Positions 25,401 through 32,954 of a DNA stretch of 34,266 nt are shown one piece after another. The stretch is from the NCBI RefSeq assembly GCF_023130475.1, contig NZ_JAKHEX010000024.1, positions 1-34,266 of the forward strand, given 5' to 3'. The notes below the pieces were generated by a model. The model made no database searches, was not told the origin of the DNA, and was given only the letters and a program-made list of their open reading frames with translations. This stretch comes from Aciditerrimonas ferrireducens (GTDB taxonomy: Bacteria > Actinomycetota > Acidimicrobiia > Acidimicrobiales > UBA8190). A program made the position numbers and the translations under genes. Every line of letters begins with the position of its first letter. The stretch's first letter is position 1.

Positions 25401-26152
25401 CGTTCCGGTACCCGGGGGCCAGCCGCCTGGCCCTCGCCGAGGTCGACCTCGAGATCCCCGGCGGGCAGCGCCTGGCCCTGGTCGGGGAGACCGGCGCCGG
25501 CAAGTCGACCCTGGTGAAGCTCCTGGCCCGCTTCCTCGACCCTACCGAGGGCCGGGTCCTCGCCGACGGCATGGACCTGCGGGACCTGGACCTCCAGTCC
25601 TACCGGGCCCAGCTGGGCTTCGTGCCCCAGGAACCGTTCCTCTTCAGCGCCACCATCCGGGACAACATCGCTTTCGGTCGCCCCGGGGCCAGCCAGGCCG
25701 ACGTCGAGGCCGCGGCCCGGGCGGTCGGGGCCCACGAGGTCATCGAGGCCCTGCCCGGCGGCTACGAGCACGTCGTGGGGGAACGGGGCCGCTCCCTCTC
25801 GGCCGGGGAGCGCCAGCTGGTCTGCCTGGCCCGGGCCCTGCTGGTCGACCCGGCGGTCCTCCTGCTCGACGAGGCCACGGCGAACCTCGACCCGGCCCTC
25901 GACGCCCAGGTCCAAGAGGCCATCACCGCGGTGGCCGCCGGGCGGACCACCGTCGTGATCGCGCACCGGCTCTCCACCGCCGAGCAGATGGACCGGGTGG
26001 TCGTGGTCGCCTCGGGCCGGGTGGTCGAGGACGGGACCCACGCCGAGCTGGTCGGGGCCGGCGGCTGGTACCAGCGGTCCTGGGAGGCCACCCGGGCCGC
26101 CCTGGCCGCTGGGCCCACGGGGGCCGGGGACGCCGCCACCGCCGTGGGCTGA
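22412..26152 (+). CDS. Fused full-length ABC exporter (TMD-NBD-TMD-NBD) with one degenerate ATP site
   Basis: If started at CTG 22412 the protein has 1246 residues. Each half has six predicted membrane helices plus an ATPase domain. NBD1 has GPSGSGKST (about 373), LSGGQ (about 477), LDDATSAVD (about 501; Asp in place of catalytic Glu) and Gln instead of the H-loop His (TSQRPS). NBD2 has GETGAGKST (about 1025), LSAGE in place of LSGGQ (about 1128), LDEATANLD and AHRLS. This is the asymmetric pattern of heterodimeric exporters such as TM287/288, here in one chain joined by a glycine-rich linker (about 585-660). The first ATG/GTG/TTG in frame (GTG 22502) would cut into the first helix; CTG 22412 has AAGGGGG 5 nt upstream and follows the previous stop by 1 nt. 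The substrate is unknown. Confidence 0.88.
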   Translation: MPGDEASSGRWRAEARRFLRPHRAKLVVALVASAVSMGSLAAVPVLQRSVIDDAIAARHHVLVPLLVAILGVGVVRFGSSLARRFVGGRVSYDVQLDVRNALYAHLLRLDLVVHDGLQTGQLVARANSDLSLVQQLLAWAPMVMGSLLQAALSLAVMAALNVPLFLVALLVPLATFWSARGLRTTVFPSSWDAQAKEAELTTVVEESVSGARVIRAFAQEDGQVQRFVGAARSLFGSRLRNIRLRAKMTAQLQAIPQLGQVAVLALGGWLALHGQISIGTFVAFATYLTQLVAPARMLAGILSVGQQARAGAERIAELLALEPTLVEQPGARPLGPVRGELRFEGVRFAHRNGTEVLRGVDLALAPGELVAVVGPSGSGKSTLCALVARLYDPSAGRVLLDGTDVASVTLRSLRRQVGLVFEESFLFNGTVADNVRFGRPEASDAEVEEACRLAGAHEFVAALPEGYQTPVGEGGVTLSGGQRQRLALARTLLTRPRVLVLDDATSAVDPATEERILGALRRLPQRPTVLVTSQRPSVLGLVDRVAVLDDGRIQAVGTPAEVARRSPWFRTFADLGGDGTRPGAGRRARAHQDRRPLAVAGPPGPFGWGGPRRGGGGGGGGWVALLGTPPPAMAARIAQLPPVSDEPPVDEAREVQARGALRLRDFVRQWRGPLAIGLVLVGLDALLGLAGPLLVRSGIDDGVVGHDGPALLAASLAFLAVTLVAWWDQWAETIWTGRTGESMLYALRVRLFAHLQRLGMDFYEREPAGRIVTRMTSDIQTLSQLLQNGLVSALVGVASVLGIAAVLFALDVRLALAALAVLPVLVAATVGYRLVAARAYDRQREQVAAVNAHLQESVAGVKVVQALGREQAGLETFQEIGLAYRRASLTALGVQALYVALADLLATVATVAVLWVGGDLVRSHALAVGALVAFLLYVTQLFAPVQQLAQTYDTYQRALAGLRKISGVLAEEPSVASRPGARRVERLRGELALAGVSFRYPGASRLALAEVDLEIPGGQRLALVGETGAGKSTLVKLLARFLDPTEGRVLADGMDLRDLDLQSYRAQLGFVPQEPFLFSATIRDNIAFGRPGASQADVEAAARAVGAHEVIEALPGGYEHVVGERGRSLSAGERQLVCLARALLVDPAVLLLDEATANLDPALDAQVQEAITAVAAGRTTVVIAHRLSTAEQMDRVVVVASGRVVEDGTHAELVGAGGWYQRSWEATRAALAAGPTGAGDAATAVG

Positions 26153-26195
26153 GGCCGACGGCCGAGGTCGACGAGCCCGGGGTCGGCGCTGGGCC

Positions 26196-26690
26196 TCAGG
26201 CCCGGGCCAGGACTGCCTGGAGCTGGTCGCAGGTCGCCTGGGGGTCGGCGACTTGCGCCACCACCCGGGTGAACCCGGTGCCGGCCGCCAGCTCGAGGAC
26301 CAGGACCGGCCGGTTGGCGAAGGTCAGCCAGCGCTCCCGGATCCCCCGGGAGCGGTCGGCGAAGGTCCCGAGGAAGCAGACCCCGGGCAGGGCCGTGCCG
26401 TGGGTCCGGACCCCCGGGGGCAGGCCCGGCTGGGCGGACCAGGCCACGGCCAGGACCTGGCGGAGGGGCACGTCGAGGGGACCGGCGAACGCCCAGACCC
26501 GCACCGCGCCCCGGGGCCGGATCCGGAGCGCGTCGCCCTCCACCGCCACCAGCGCCGGCGCCCCCCCGGTGCGCGCCGCGACGGCCAGGAGGACGACGAG
26601 CACGACGACGAGCAGGGGGCTGAGGCCGACGAGCGGTACGCCGGCGAGCAGCGGGAACGGCCGGGCCCCGACCAGGGCGCCAAGGGGCAC
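26196..26690 (-). CDS. Small membrane protein with a PH-like C-terminal domain
   Basis: The frame ends at 26196. From GTG 26690 it gives 164 residues with two hydrophobic segments (LLAGVPLVGL and LLVVVLVVLLAVAA). A soluble domain follows with ALRIRPRGAVRVW, PLRQVLAVAW and FTRVVAQVADPQATCDQL, resembling bacterial PH-like/DUF proteins. The start is uncertain because no clear Shine-Dalgarno is seen and the frame stays open upstream. It is convergent with the ABC exporter and has no known function. Confidence 0.5.
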   Translation of the reverse strand: MPLGALVGARPFPLLAGVPLVGLSPLLVVVLVVLLAVAARTGGAPALVAVEGDALRIRPRGAVRVWAFAGPLDVPLRQVLAVAWSAQPGLPPGVRTHGTALPGVCFLGTFADRSRGIRERWLTFANRPVLVLELAAGTGFTRVVAQVADPQATCDQLQAVLARA

Positions 26691-26969
26691 GGGGGCCAGT
26701 ATGGCAGCTCCGACCCGCCGGGCCAGAGAAGCGCGAGGCGGCGGGAATAGACGGGGCCCGAAAAGCGTCTGAGAAGGCGAACCGCCCGGGAGGCGGGCAG
26801 GGCGCCCAGGGCGGACCGGCCCGAACCGGTCCTCCGGCTCCCGTCCTCCGCTCGGCGAAGGACCGCTCCGGTCGTGGTGGTGCGAGCGCCGGTCCCGCCA
26901 GCCCGGGCGGGCAGAGCATCCGTCGGCCGACCCGTCCGGCCGGGGGAGACCAGAAGGGAGGTGATGGCG

Positions 26970-27377
26970 ATGCTGTTGAGGTTCGACCCGTTCCGTGAAC
27001 TGGACCGGCTCACCCAGCAGGTCCTCGGGGCGGCCTCCGGCACGCTGGCCAGCGTCCCCATGGACGCGTACCGGCGGGGCGACGAGGTCGTCGTGAGCCT
27101 GGACCTGCCGGGGGTGGACCCGGACACCATCGAGGTGACCGTCGAGAAGGACGTCTTGACCATCGCCGGTGAGCGCCGCCACGAGGTGGCCGAGGACGCC
27201 GAGGTCCTGGTCCGGGAGCGGCCCGTGGGGACCTTCACCCGGCGGCTGTTCCTGGGCGAGTCCTTGGACACCGAGGGCATCAGGGCCTCCTACGACCGGG
27301 GCGTGCTCACCGTGACCATCCCGGTGGCCGCCGAGGCGAAGCCTCGACGGGTGGCCGTGGTCGGCCCCGAGCGCTGA
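26970..27377 (+). CDS. Hsp20/alpha-crystallin small heat-shock protein
   Basis: The 135-aa ATP-independent holdase has an N-terminal MLLRFDPFRELDRL, the alpha-crystallin domain (about 38-125: DLPGVDPDTIEVTVEKDVLTI, then GTFTRRLFLGESLD and YDRGVLTVTIPV) and a short C-terminal tail. ATG 26970 has AAGGGAGG 8 nt upstream; ATG 26964 and GTG 26961 are in frame but too close to that site. The 279-nt gap upstream to the PH-like gene holds no recognised CIRCE or HAIR operator. Confidence 0.93.
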   Translation: MLLRFDPFRELDRLTQQVLGAASGTLASVPMDAYRRGDEVVVSLDLPGVDPDTIEVTVEKDVLTIAGERRHEVAEDAEVLVRERPVGTFTRRLFLGESLDTEGIRASYDRGVLTVTIPVAAEAKPRRVAVVGPER

Positions 27378-27426
27378 GCCCGTGGCGGCCAGCGCCGCCT
27401 GAGCCCACCCGGTTCCCACACACCGT

Positions 27427-27452
27427 GCACCCCCGGGACCCCCCGGGGGTGC
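27427..27452. terminator. Perfect 10-bp GC hairpin after Hsp20
   Basis: GCACCCCCGG (27427-27436) pairs exactly with CCGGGGGTGC (27443-27452) around a 6-nt loop. It lies 49 nt after the Hsp20 stop and just before the DUF1269 start. There is no U-tract. Confidence 0.55.
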
Positions 27453-27483
27453 GGCGCGTCCGGGCCCCGGCGCGCCCGACGCC

Positions 27484-27873
27484 GTGGCGGTCATCGTGCG
27501 CCAGCCCGACGGCAAGTTCCAGGTGACCACGAACCACCACCCGGTCGGGGCCGGGGCCAGCTGGGGCCTGCTCTGGGGGGTGCTCTTCAGCCTGCTGTTC
27601 TTCGTGCCGCTCCTCGGCCTGGTCCTCGGGGCGGGCTTCGGCGCGCTCGGTGGCCTGGTCGACAAGACCCTCATCGACCGGGAGTTCCGGGACCGGGTCC
27701 GGGACCTGGTCCAGCCGGGCACCTCGGCGCTGTTCCTGGTGGTCGAGCGGGTGCCCTCCGACAAGGTGGTGGCCGCCGTGTCCCGCTACGGCGGCACCGT
27801 GCTGCGCTCCAGCCTCGACAGCCAGGCCGAGGCCGAGCTCCAGCGGGTCCTCCACCAGGCCGCTCGGGCCTGA
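27484..27873 (+). CDS. DUF1269 family membrane protein, short N terminus
   Basis: The 129-aa product has the family core: a glycine-rich membrane stretch (SWGLLWGVLFSLLFFVPLLG and LGAGFGALGG), then DKTLIDREFRDRVRDLVQPGTSALFLV. Family members usually have about 35-40 more residues before this point. The codons before GTG 27484 (PDA) could continue such a domain but meet no start, and the hairpin at 27427-27452 lies there instead. The gene may be 5'-truncated or use a shortened form. Function unknown; often stress-associated. Confidence 0.7.
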   Translation: MAVIVRQPDGKFQVTTNHHPVGAGASWGLLWGVLFSLLFFVPLLGLVLGAGFGALGGLVDKTLIDREFRDRVRDLVQPGTSALFLVVERVPSDKVVAAVSRYGGTVLRSSLDSQAEAELQRVLHQAARA

Positions 27874-27888
27874 GTCGGCAGCCGGTTG

Positions 27889-27972
27889 GCCGTCCACGGT
27901 GCCCGGCGCCGCTGCCGGCCCCGTACCGGCCAACGAGCACAGCACCGCCCAGGAGTCCAGGCACACCCTCAA
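27889..27972 (-). pseudogene. Stub of a PIN-domain (VapC-like) toxin gene
   Basis: TTG at 27972-27970 overlaps the antitoxin stop (TTGA) and opens a frame reading LRVCLDSWAVLCSLAGTGPAA, the typical first strand of a PIN ribonuclease with its first catalytic Asp. After about 25 residues the frame runs antisense into the DUF1269 gene and shows no further PIN motifs. The rest of the toxin appears to be deleted. The lower boundary is approximate. Confidence 0.5.
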
Positions 27973-28193
27973 CGACGAACCTCGGCCCAGTGCTCCCTTT
28001 CGAGCTCAGCCACCAGGTCCAAGCCGGCGAGCGCACCACGCAGCGTCGGGCGCTCCCGCACCGGCACCACCCGCAGCGCTTCGCCGTCCTCGTCGAGGAC
28101 GAACGTCACCTCCGACCCTGGGCTGAGCCCGAGGCGGTCCCGGAGCGACTTCGGGATCACGACCTGGCCTTTTGGGCCGACCCGCATAGTCAT
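27969..28193 (-). CDS. AbrB/MazE-type antitoxin
   Basis: The 74-aa protein has the SpoVT-AbrB swapped-hairpin DNA-binding fold: MRVGPKGQVVIPKSLRDRLG, then GSEVTFVLDEDGEALRVVPV. The C-terminal helical tail (RGALAGLDLVAELEREHWAE) should bind the toxin. In VapBC pairs the antitoxin neutralises the PIN RNase and represses the operon; here the toxin is only a stub. ATG 28193 (or 28187) has no Shine-Dalgarno. TACCTT lies 5 nt upstream of ATG 28193, suggesting a leaderless transcript. Confidence 0.85.
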   Translation of the reverse strand: MTMRVGPKGQVVIPKSLRDRLGLSPGSEVTFVLDEDGEALRVVPVRERPTLRGALAGLDLVAELEREHWAEVRR

Positions 28194-28955
28194 TTCAAAA
28201 GGTACAACTGGTTGGCGCGGCGGTCCGACGCTGCGGCGGAGGGTTCCTCGAGCGGCGGGGAGCCGAGCCGGCTCGGCGCCAGGGCCGCCCTTCGGCCGGG
28301 CTGGGCTGATTGAGGGTTCGGCGGGGTGGTTTGCTGCGGACTCTTGGCGGTCCCGGCCTCATACCGTGCATTGACGAGTGCTTCAGAGACGGGGCTTGTC
28401 CCCGTCGAACGGACACCGGTCTGCAGCTCATCGGGTTGCTCCGCACGGAAATCGCGCTCTCCGCGGTCACGAGCAGCGGTTGCGGAAGGGTCCCGCCATG
28501 TGGTGCGCAGCGTGCTCCGCCTGCATTTCCCCGCGATCTGCAGCTCACCCATGAGCCACACCACCCGCTTCTCGTTGACCACGACCTTCGCTCTCACCAC
28601 GCTGGCCCGCACCCCGGGGACGTCGTCGCAGCCTCGAGGCCCCGCCCAGACATCGAGGATCGGATGCGCCACGAACGCCTCCGCCGCCTGGCCCAACCTG
28701 GGCACCTCGAAGTGGTCAAGGGGGTGCTCGTCGGCTTCCTGGTCTTGGTGCTTCTCCTGGGCCTGGTCCTCGGGGCCGGGTTCGCGTGCGCTCTCGGCGG
28801 TCCGCGTCGGCTCCTTCCGCCGGCCTGGTGTGCTCGCACAGCTCCTGCACAGCTCCGTCACGGCTCGGGCTCAGCCTGGACTGCTTTCATGCTGCCGTCA
28901 GGTCGGGCCGGCGAGGGGCGTGGCCGGGGACGGAGCCGACGAGGAGGCAGTGGCC
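28194..28955. other. Largely non-coding 760-nt gap with possible gene debris
   Basis: No convincing intact gene was found on either strand. Several long open frames exist but have no family-like sequence and no Shine-Dalgarno. Base composition is more mixed than in neighbouring genes, with AT-containing stretches near 28190-28215, 28310-28400 and 28450-28570. The antitoxin promoter should lie at 28194-28240 and the MacB-ATPase promoter near the right end. A DUF1269-like fragment is noted at 28664-28800. Confidence 0.5.
28664..28800 (+). pseudogene. Possible DUF1269 relic
   Basis: The + strand frame starting at ATG 28664 reads [19 protein letters not shown], then [20 protein letters not shown]. 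The DNA from about 28716 to 28795 looks clearly similar by eye to the membrane-segment DNA of the DUF1269 gene at about 27577-27645 (shared GGGGTGCTC and GGCCTGGTCCTCGGGGC). The frame then continues with unrelated sequence and no stop, so this is probably a degraded copy. Confidence 0.35.
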
Positions 28956-29750
28956 ATGACGAGGGGAGAGCCGGCCCCGGCCGGGGGCAGCGACCCGGCC
29001 GTCGCGGCTGGCGCCGCGACGGCTCCCCTGCCGACCCTCGAGCACCGACCGCCGGTGATCGAGCTGATCGACGGGGTCAAGGTTTACCGGACCGGCAGCC
29101 TGGCGGTCGAAGCCCTCCGGGGCGTCAGCCTCCGGGTGGAGGAGGGCGAGTTCGTGGCCATCATGGGCCCCTCGGGCTCGGGCAAGTCGACCCTCATGCA
29201 CGTGCTCGGCTGCTTGGACGTGCTCACCTCGGGCACCTACCGCCTTGCCGGCCAGGACGTGAGCCGCATGTCCGAGGAGGAGCTGGCCTTCGTGCGGAAC
29301 CGGCGGATCGGGTTCGTCTTCCAGCAGTTCAACCTGCTGCCGTCCCTGAGCGCGTGCCGGAATGTCGAGCTGCCCCTGGTCTACGCCGGGGTCCACCGCG
29401 ACGAGCGCCGGGCGCGGGCCCTCGAGGCCCTGGCCCGGGTGGGATTGGCCGACCGGGTCGAACACCGCCCCGGGGAGCTCTCGGGCGGCCAGCAGCAGCG
29501 GGTGGCTATCGCCCGGGCCCTGGTGACCGATCCGGCCCTGGTGCTGGCGGACGAACCCACGGGGAACCTCGACTCCGAGGCCACCGGCGAGATCCTGGGG
29601 TTGCTGGCCGCGGTGCACCGGCAGGGCCGGACGGTGGTGCTCATCACCCACGAGCCCGAGGTCGCCCGGGCCGCCGAGCGAGTGGTCCGGATCCGGGACG
29701 GCCTGCTGGCCGGGGAGCAGCCGGTGGTCGGCGCGGAGGTCGGGCGATGA
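28956..29750 (+). CDS. MacB/LolD-type ABC transporter ATPase
   Basis: The 264-aa ATPase energises the MacAB-like exporter encoded with it. It has Walker [10 protein letters not shown] (71-79), the Q-loop [14 protein letters not shown] typical of the MacB/LolD/FtsE class, the signature LSGGQQQR, Walker [12 protein letters not shown] and the H-loop [12 protein letters not shown] 28956 has GAGGAGG 8 nt upstream. The stop overlaps the MacA-like start (ATGA), so the two are coupled. Confidence 0.93.
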   Translation: MTRGEPAPAGGSDPAVAAGAATAPLPTLEHRPPVIELIDGVKVYRTGSLAVEALRGVSLRVEEGEFVAIMGPSGSGKSTLMHVLGCLDVLTSGTYRLAGQDVSRMSEEELAFVRNRRIGFVFQQFNLLPSLSACRNVELPLVYAGVHRDERRARALEALARVGLADRVEHRPGELSGGQQQRVAIARALVTDPALVLADEPTGNLDSEATGEILGLLAAVHRQGRTVVLITHEPEVARAAERVVRIRDGLLAGEQPVVGAEVGR

Positions 29751-31582
29751 GCGTGGGGTCCCGGTTCGCCGGGCTGGGACGGGCGGTCCGCCGGCACTGG
29801 GGCCGGACCCTGGTCGTGGCGGTGGTGATCCTGGGGGGCGCCGGCGGCGCGGCCTACGCCCTCTCGAGCTCCTCGGGCCTCGTCTACCGCACGGTGGCGG
29901 TGACCGACGGGACGGTGGAGCAGACGGTGGCGGCCACCGGGACGATCGAGGCGGCCGAGCAGGCGGACGAGGACTTCGGGGCGTCGGGCACGGTCCAGGC
30001 GGTGCAGGTGAGCATCGGCCAGCACGTGAGCGCCGGCCAGGTCCTGGCCACCTTGGACCCGACGAGCCTGGAGGTGGCGGTCGACCAGGCCAAGGCCACC
30101 TTGTCCGAAGCCGAGGCGAACCTGGCTGACGCGGAGGACCCGAGCAGCTCGAGCCTGACCAGCGCCCAGGCCCAGGTCGCCAGCGACCAGAACGCCTTGA
30201 CCGAGGCGGAGCAGGAGGTCAGCGACACCGAGACCACGAACCAGCAGGCCGCGGCCCAGGCGGCCCAGCAGGTGGCCGAGGACCAGCAGACCGTCCAGGA
30301 CGACCAGGTCGCGCTGACGAACGACCAGAGCGCCCTCGAGGCGGCCCAGGCGGCCGAAGCGGCCGAGTGCCAAGGGGCGAACGCCGCTGGCACCACGGGC
30401 AGCCCGGGCTCCAGCGGAACCAGCTCGAGTGGTGCCGGCAGCACGACCAGCTGTGCCAGCGCGGCCAGCACGGTGGGCTCGGACCAGGCGAAGGTCGAAA
30501 GCGACCAGCAGGCCCTCGAGCAGGCAGAGAACCAGCTGGCCTCCGCCCAGGCATCCGAGCAGCAGACCGCCACGAAGGACGAGCAGTCCCTCCAGCAGGC
30601 CGAGGACCAGGTGCAGACGGACAGGACCAACCTGGCCAACGCCGAGGCCTCGCTCCAGGCCGCCCAGGGCACCTCGACCGCCGACCAGGTCGCTGCCGAC
30701 CAGGCGCAGGTCGCCGCGGACCAGGCCAACCTCGCCCAGGCGGAGGCCAACCTGGCGGACGCCACCCTCCGGGCCACCATCGCCGGCACGGTCACTGCGG
30801 TGAACGTCACCCCCGGCCAGACGGTCGCCGCAGGCAGCTCGACCACCTCGGCGTCGGGTGCCGCCGGGGCTGGCGCCGCCAGCGGGGCCGGCGTCAGTGG
30901 GTCCGGCGCAGGGGGTGCGGGGAGCAGCGCCTCGAGTGGCGCCGCCAGCAGTGCCTCGAGCTCGTCCTCCAGCGCAGCGGTCGTGGTGACGAGCCCAGGC
31001 AGCTACGTGGTCGACGCCACGGTCAGCTCGGCCGGCGAGCTCGCGGAGCTGGCCACCGGTGACCAGTGCCAGATCACCCCGGCGGGCGCGACCACGCCGG
31101 TCTACGGGGTCCTGACCTCGATCAGCACCGTGGGTTCGACCACCGACGGGGTGACGAGCTTCCCGGTCACCATCTCGGTCACCGGCAGCCCCTCGGGGCT
31201 GTACGTGAACGAGTCCGCCGACGTGACGATCATCACCCTGGAGGAGCGCGACGTGCTCAGCGTGCCGACCAGCGCGGTGCACGACCTGGGGGCCGAGCAC
31301 GTGGTTGACGTCCTCGAACACGGCAAGGAGGTCCCCCAGGTGGTGGGGGTCGGGGCCGAGGGGACAACCCTGACCCAGATCACCTCCGGCCTGCACCTCG
31401 GCGAGGAGGTGGTGCTGGCCAGGGTCTCGAGCGCCAGTCCGGCGGCCCGGGCCCCGACGACCGCCGGTCGAGCCGGCTTCGGCGGCTTCGGCGGGTTCGG
31501 CGGCTTCGGCGGGGGCTTCGGGGGCGGCGGGGGCTTCGGGGGCGGCGGGCTGGGCGGTGCCGCCCGGGCGCTCGGGGGATGA
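29747..31582 (+). CDS. MacA-like periplasmic adaptor (HlyD family) with long coiled coil and Gly/Phe tail
   Basis: The 611-aa protein has one N-terminal membrane anchor (about 19-39), a lipoyl half-motif (about 75-105: [19 protein letters not shown]) and an unusually long Ala/Gln/Glu-rich coiled coil (about 105-345). This is interrupted by a Ser/Gly/Thr patch. The second lipoyl half ([17 protein letters not shown]), a second Ser/Gly/Ala spacer and the beta-barrel end follow. The last residues are [14 protein letters not shown] repeats. It bridges the MacB-type permease to the cell envelope; in this presumably single-membrane cell it would act outside the membrane. ATG 29747 overlaps the ATPase stop. 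Confidence 0.88.
   Translation: MSVGSRFAGLGRAVRRHWGRTLVVAVVILGGAGGAAYALSSSSGLVYRTVAVTDGTVEQTVAATGTIEAAEQADEDFGASGTVQAVQVSIGQHVSAGQVLATLDPTSLEVAVDQAKATLSEAEANLADAEDPSSSSLTSAQAQVASDQNALTEAEQEVSDTETTNQQAAAQAAQQVAEDQQTVQDDQVALTNDQSALEAAQAAEAAECQGANAAGTTGSPGSSGTSSSGAGSTTSCASAASTVGSDQAKVESDQQALEQAENQLASAQASEQQTATKDEQSLQQAEDQVQTDRTNLANAEASLQAAQGTSTADQVAADQAQVAADQANLAQAEANLADATLRATIAGTVTAVNVTPGQTVAAGSSTTSASGAAGAGAASGAGVSGSGAGGAGSSASSGAASSASSSSSSAAVVVTSPGSYVVDATVSSAGELAELATGDQCQITPAGATTPVYGVLTSISTVGSTTDGVTSFPVTISVTGSPSGLYVNESADVTIITLEERDVLSVPTSAVHDLGAEHVVDVLEHGKEVPQVVGVGAEGTTLTQITSGLHLGEEVVLARVSSASPAARAPTTAGRAGFGGFGGFGGFGGGFGGGGGFGGGGLGGAARALGG
31476..31560 (+). repeat. Tandem GGCTTCGGC-type coding repeat in the MacA-like C terminus
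   Basis: Repeated GGCTTCGGC/GGGTTCGGC units followed by GGGGGC runs encode alternating Gly-Phe-Gly and Gly-rich stretches. Such repeats can vary in copy number by slippage. Confidence 0.7.
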
Positions 31583-31630
31583 CCCGGTGACCCGGCCGGC
31601 TCTTTCCCCTCCAGCACCAAGGGGTGCGGC

Positions 31631-32857
31631 GTGAACCTCCTCGAGACCCTGCGCTCGGGCCTGGAGGCCATCGCTGCCCATCGGCTGCGCTCCGCCTTGA
31701 CGGTCCTCGGGATCCTCATCGGGGTGGCGGCCGTGATCCTGACCGTCGGGCTGGGCGAAGGGGCGACGAGCTCGGTGAACGCCGCCATCTCGTCCCTCGG
31801 GGCCACGACGCTCATCGTGACCCCCGGCAGCACCACCTCCTCGGACGGGGTGCGGGGCGGCTTCGGCTCCTCCACCGCCCTGACCACCACGGACGCCGAC
31901 GCCTTGGCCTCGAGGGTCGACTGCCCCGATGTCGCCGCGGTGGCCCCGAGCATTGCGCGGGAGGAGGTCCTGAGCGACGGCACCACCACCTGGACCACCT
32001 CGGTGGTCGGCACCACCCCGGCCTACGCCCAGATCCTCGACCGAACCATGGCGGAGGGCTCCTTCTTCACCCAGGCCCAGGTCCAAGAGGAGGCCGACGT
32101 GGTCGTCCTCGGGCCGACCACCGCCGAGGAGCTGGGCCTGGGCTTCGACCCGGTGGGCCAGACGGTGGACGTGGCCGGGGTGCCCATGACCGTCCAGGGG
32201 GTCCTGGCCGAGGCCAGCAGCGGGGCGACCGGCACCGCGGAGGACGACCTGGCCCTCGTCCCGATCACCACCGCCCAGTCCCAGCTCTTCGGCACGACCT
32301 CGGTGTCGGAGATCTACCTGGCGGCCCGCTCCACCGGGGTGCTCGGGGCGGCCGAGCAGGAAGCCGAGGACGAGCTGCTCAACCTCCAGGGGGCCACCAG
32401 CCCGGCCGACGCCGACTTCACCATCACCAGCGAGACCTCGATCCTCTCGACCGCCGACTCGGTCGACAACACCCTGACCGTCCTCCTGGCCGGGATCGCC
32501 GCCATCTCCCTGCTGGTCGGGGGGATTGGGGTCATGAACATCATGCTGGTCTCGGTCACCGAACGGGTGCGGGAGATCGGGCTCCGCAAGGCCCTCGGGG
32601 CCACCCCCGCCTCGATCCGCCGGCAGTTCCTCACCGAGGCCTCGACCCTCGGCCTGGCCGGCGGCCTGGTCGGGGCCCTGGTCGGGGTGGCCGGTGCGGT
32701 CGGCCTGCCCCACGTCATCAGTGACCACATCGACATCTCCGGGGCGGCGATCGCCGGCGCCATCGTGGTCTCGGTCGGCATCGGGCTGGTCTTCGGGGTC
32801 TACCCGGCGACCCGGGCTGCCCGGCTGACCCCCATCGATGCCCTGCGGAGCGAGTGA
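31631..32857 (+). CDS. MacB-like FtsX-domain permease
   Basis: The 408-aa permease partners the ATPase and adaptor upstream. It has an N-terminal cytoplasmic helix and TM1 (LRSALTVLGILIGVAAVILTVG), a large external MacB-PCD-type domain (about 45-275), and three C-terminal helices with the FtsX motif MNIMLVSVTERVREIGLRKALGA. It probably acts by mechanotransmission to export a substrate or shape the envelope. GTG 31631 is chosen by family N-terminus (MNLLETLRSGLEAI); the Shine-Dalgarno is weak. Confidence 0.9.
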   Translation: MNLLETLRSGLEAIAAHRLRSALTVLGILIGVAAVILTVGLGEGATSSVNAAISSLGATTLIVTPGSTTSSDGVRGGFGSSTALTTTDADALASRVDCPDVAAVAPSIAREEVLSDGTTTWTTSVVGTTPAYAQILDRTMAEGSFFTQAQVQEEADVVVLGPTTAEELGLGFDPVGQTVDVAGVPMTVQGVLAEASSGATGTAEDDLALVPITTAQSQLFGTTSVSEIYLAARSTGVLGAAEQEAEDELLNLQGATSPADADFTITSETSILSTADSVDNTLTVLLAGIAAISLLVGGIGVMNIMLVSVTERVREIGLRKALGATPASIRRQFLTEASTLGLAGGLVGALVGVAGAVGLPHVISDHIDISGAAIAGAIVVSVGIGLVFGVYPATRAARLTPIDALRSE

Positions 32858-32954
32858 CGGGGACGACCGAGCACGAGTCGGGGGAACGACCGAGGCCACC
32901 CCCATCGGCGATCGCCGGGGACCGGGAGACGAGGAAGCGACGAGGAGCGGACGA

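Noticed and set aside
28190..28861. Minus-strand open frame of 223 codons in the gap before the MacB-type ATPase
   Set aside because: No recognisable domain or Shine-Dalgarno; one stretch near 28530-28640 looked faintly domain-like but could not be assigned.
28310..31582. Upstream extension of the MacA-like frame to a 1090-residue protein
   Set aside because: The extra 5' part overlaps the well-supported ATPase gene in another frame; the ATGA overlap at 29747 marks the real start.
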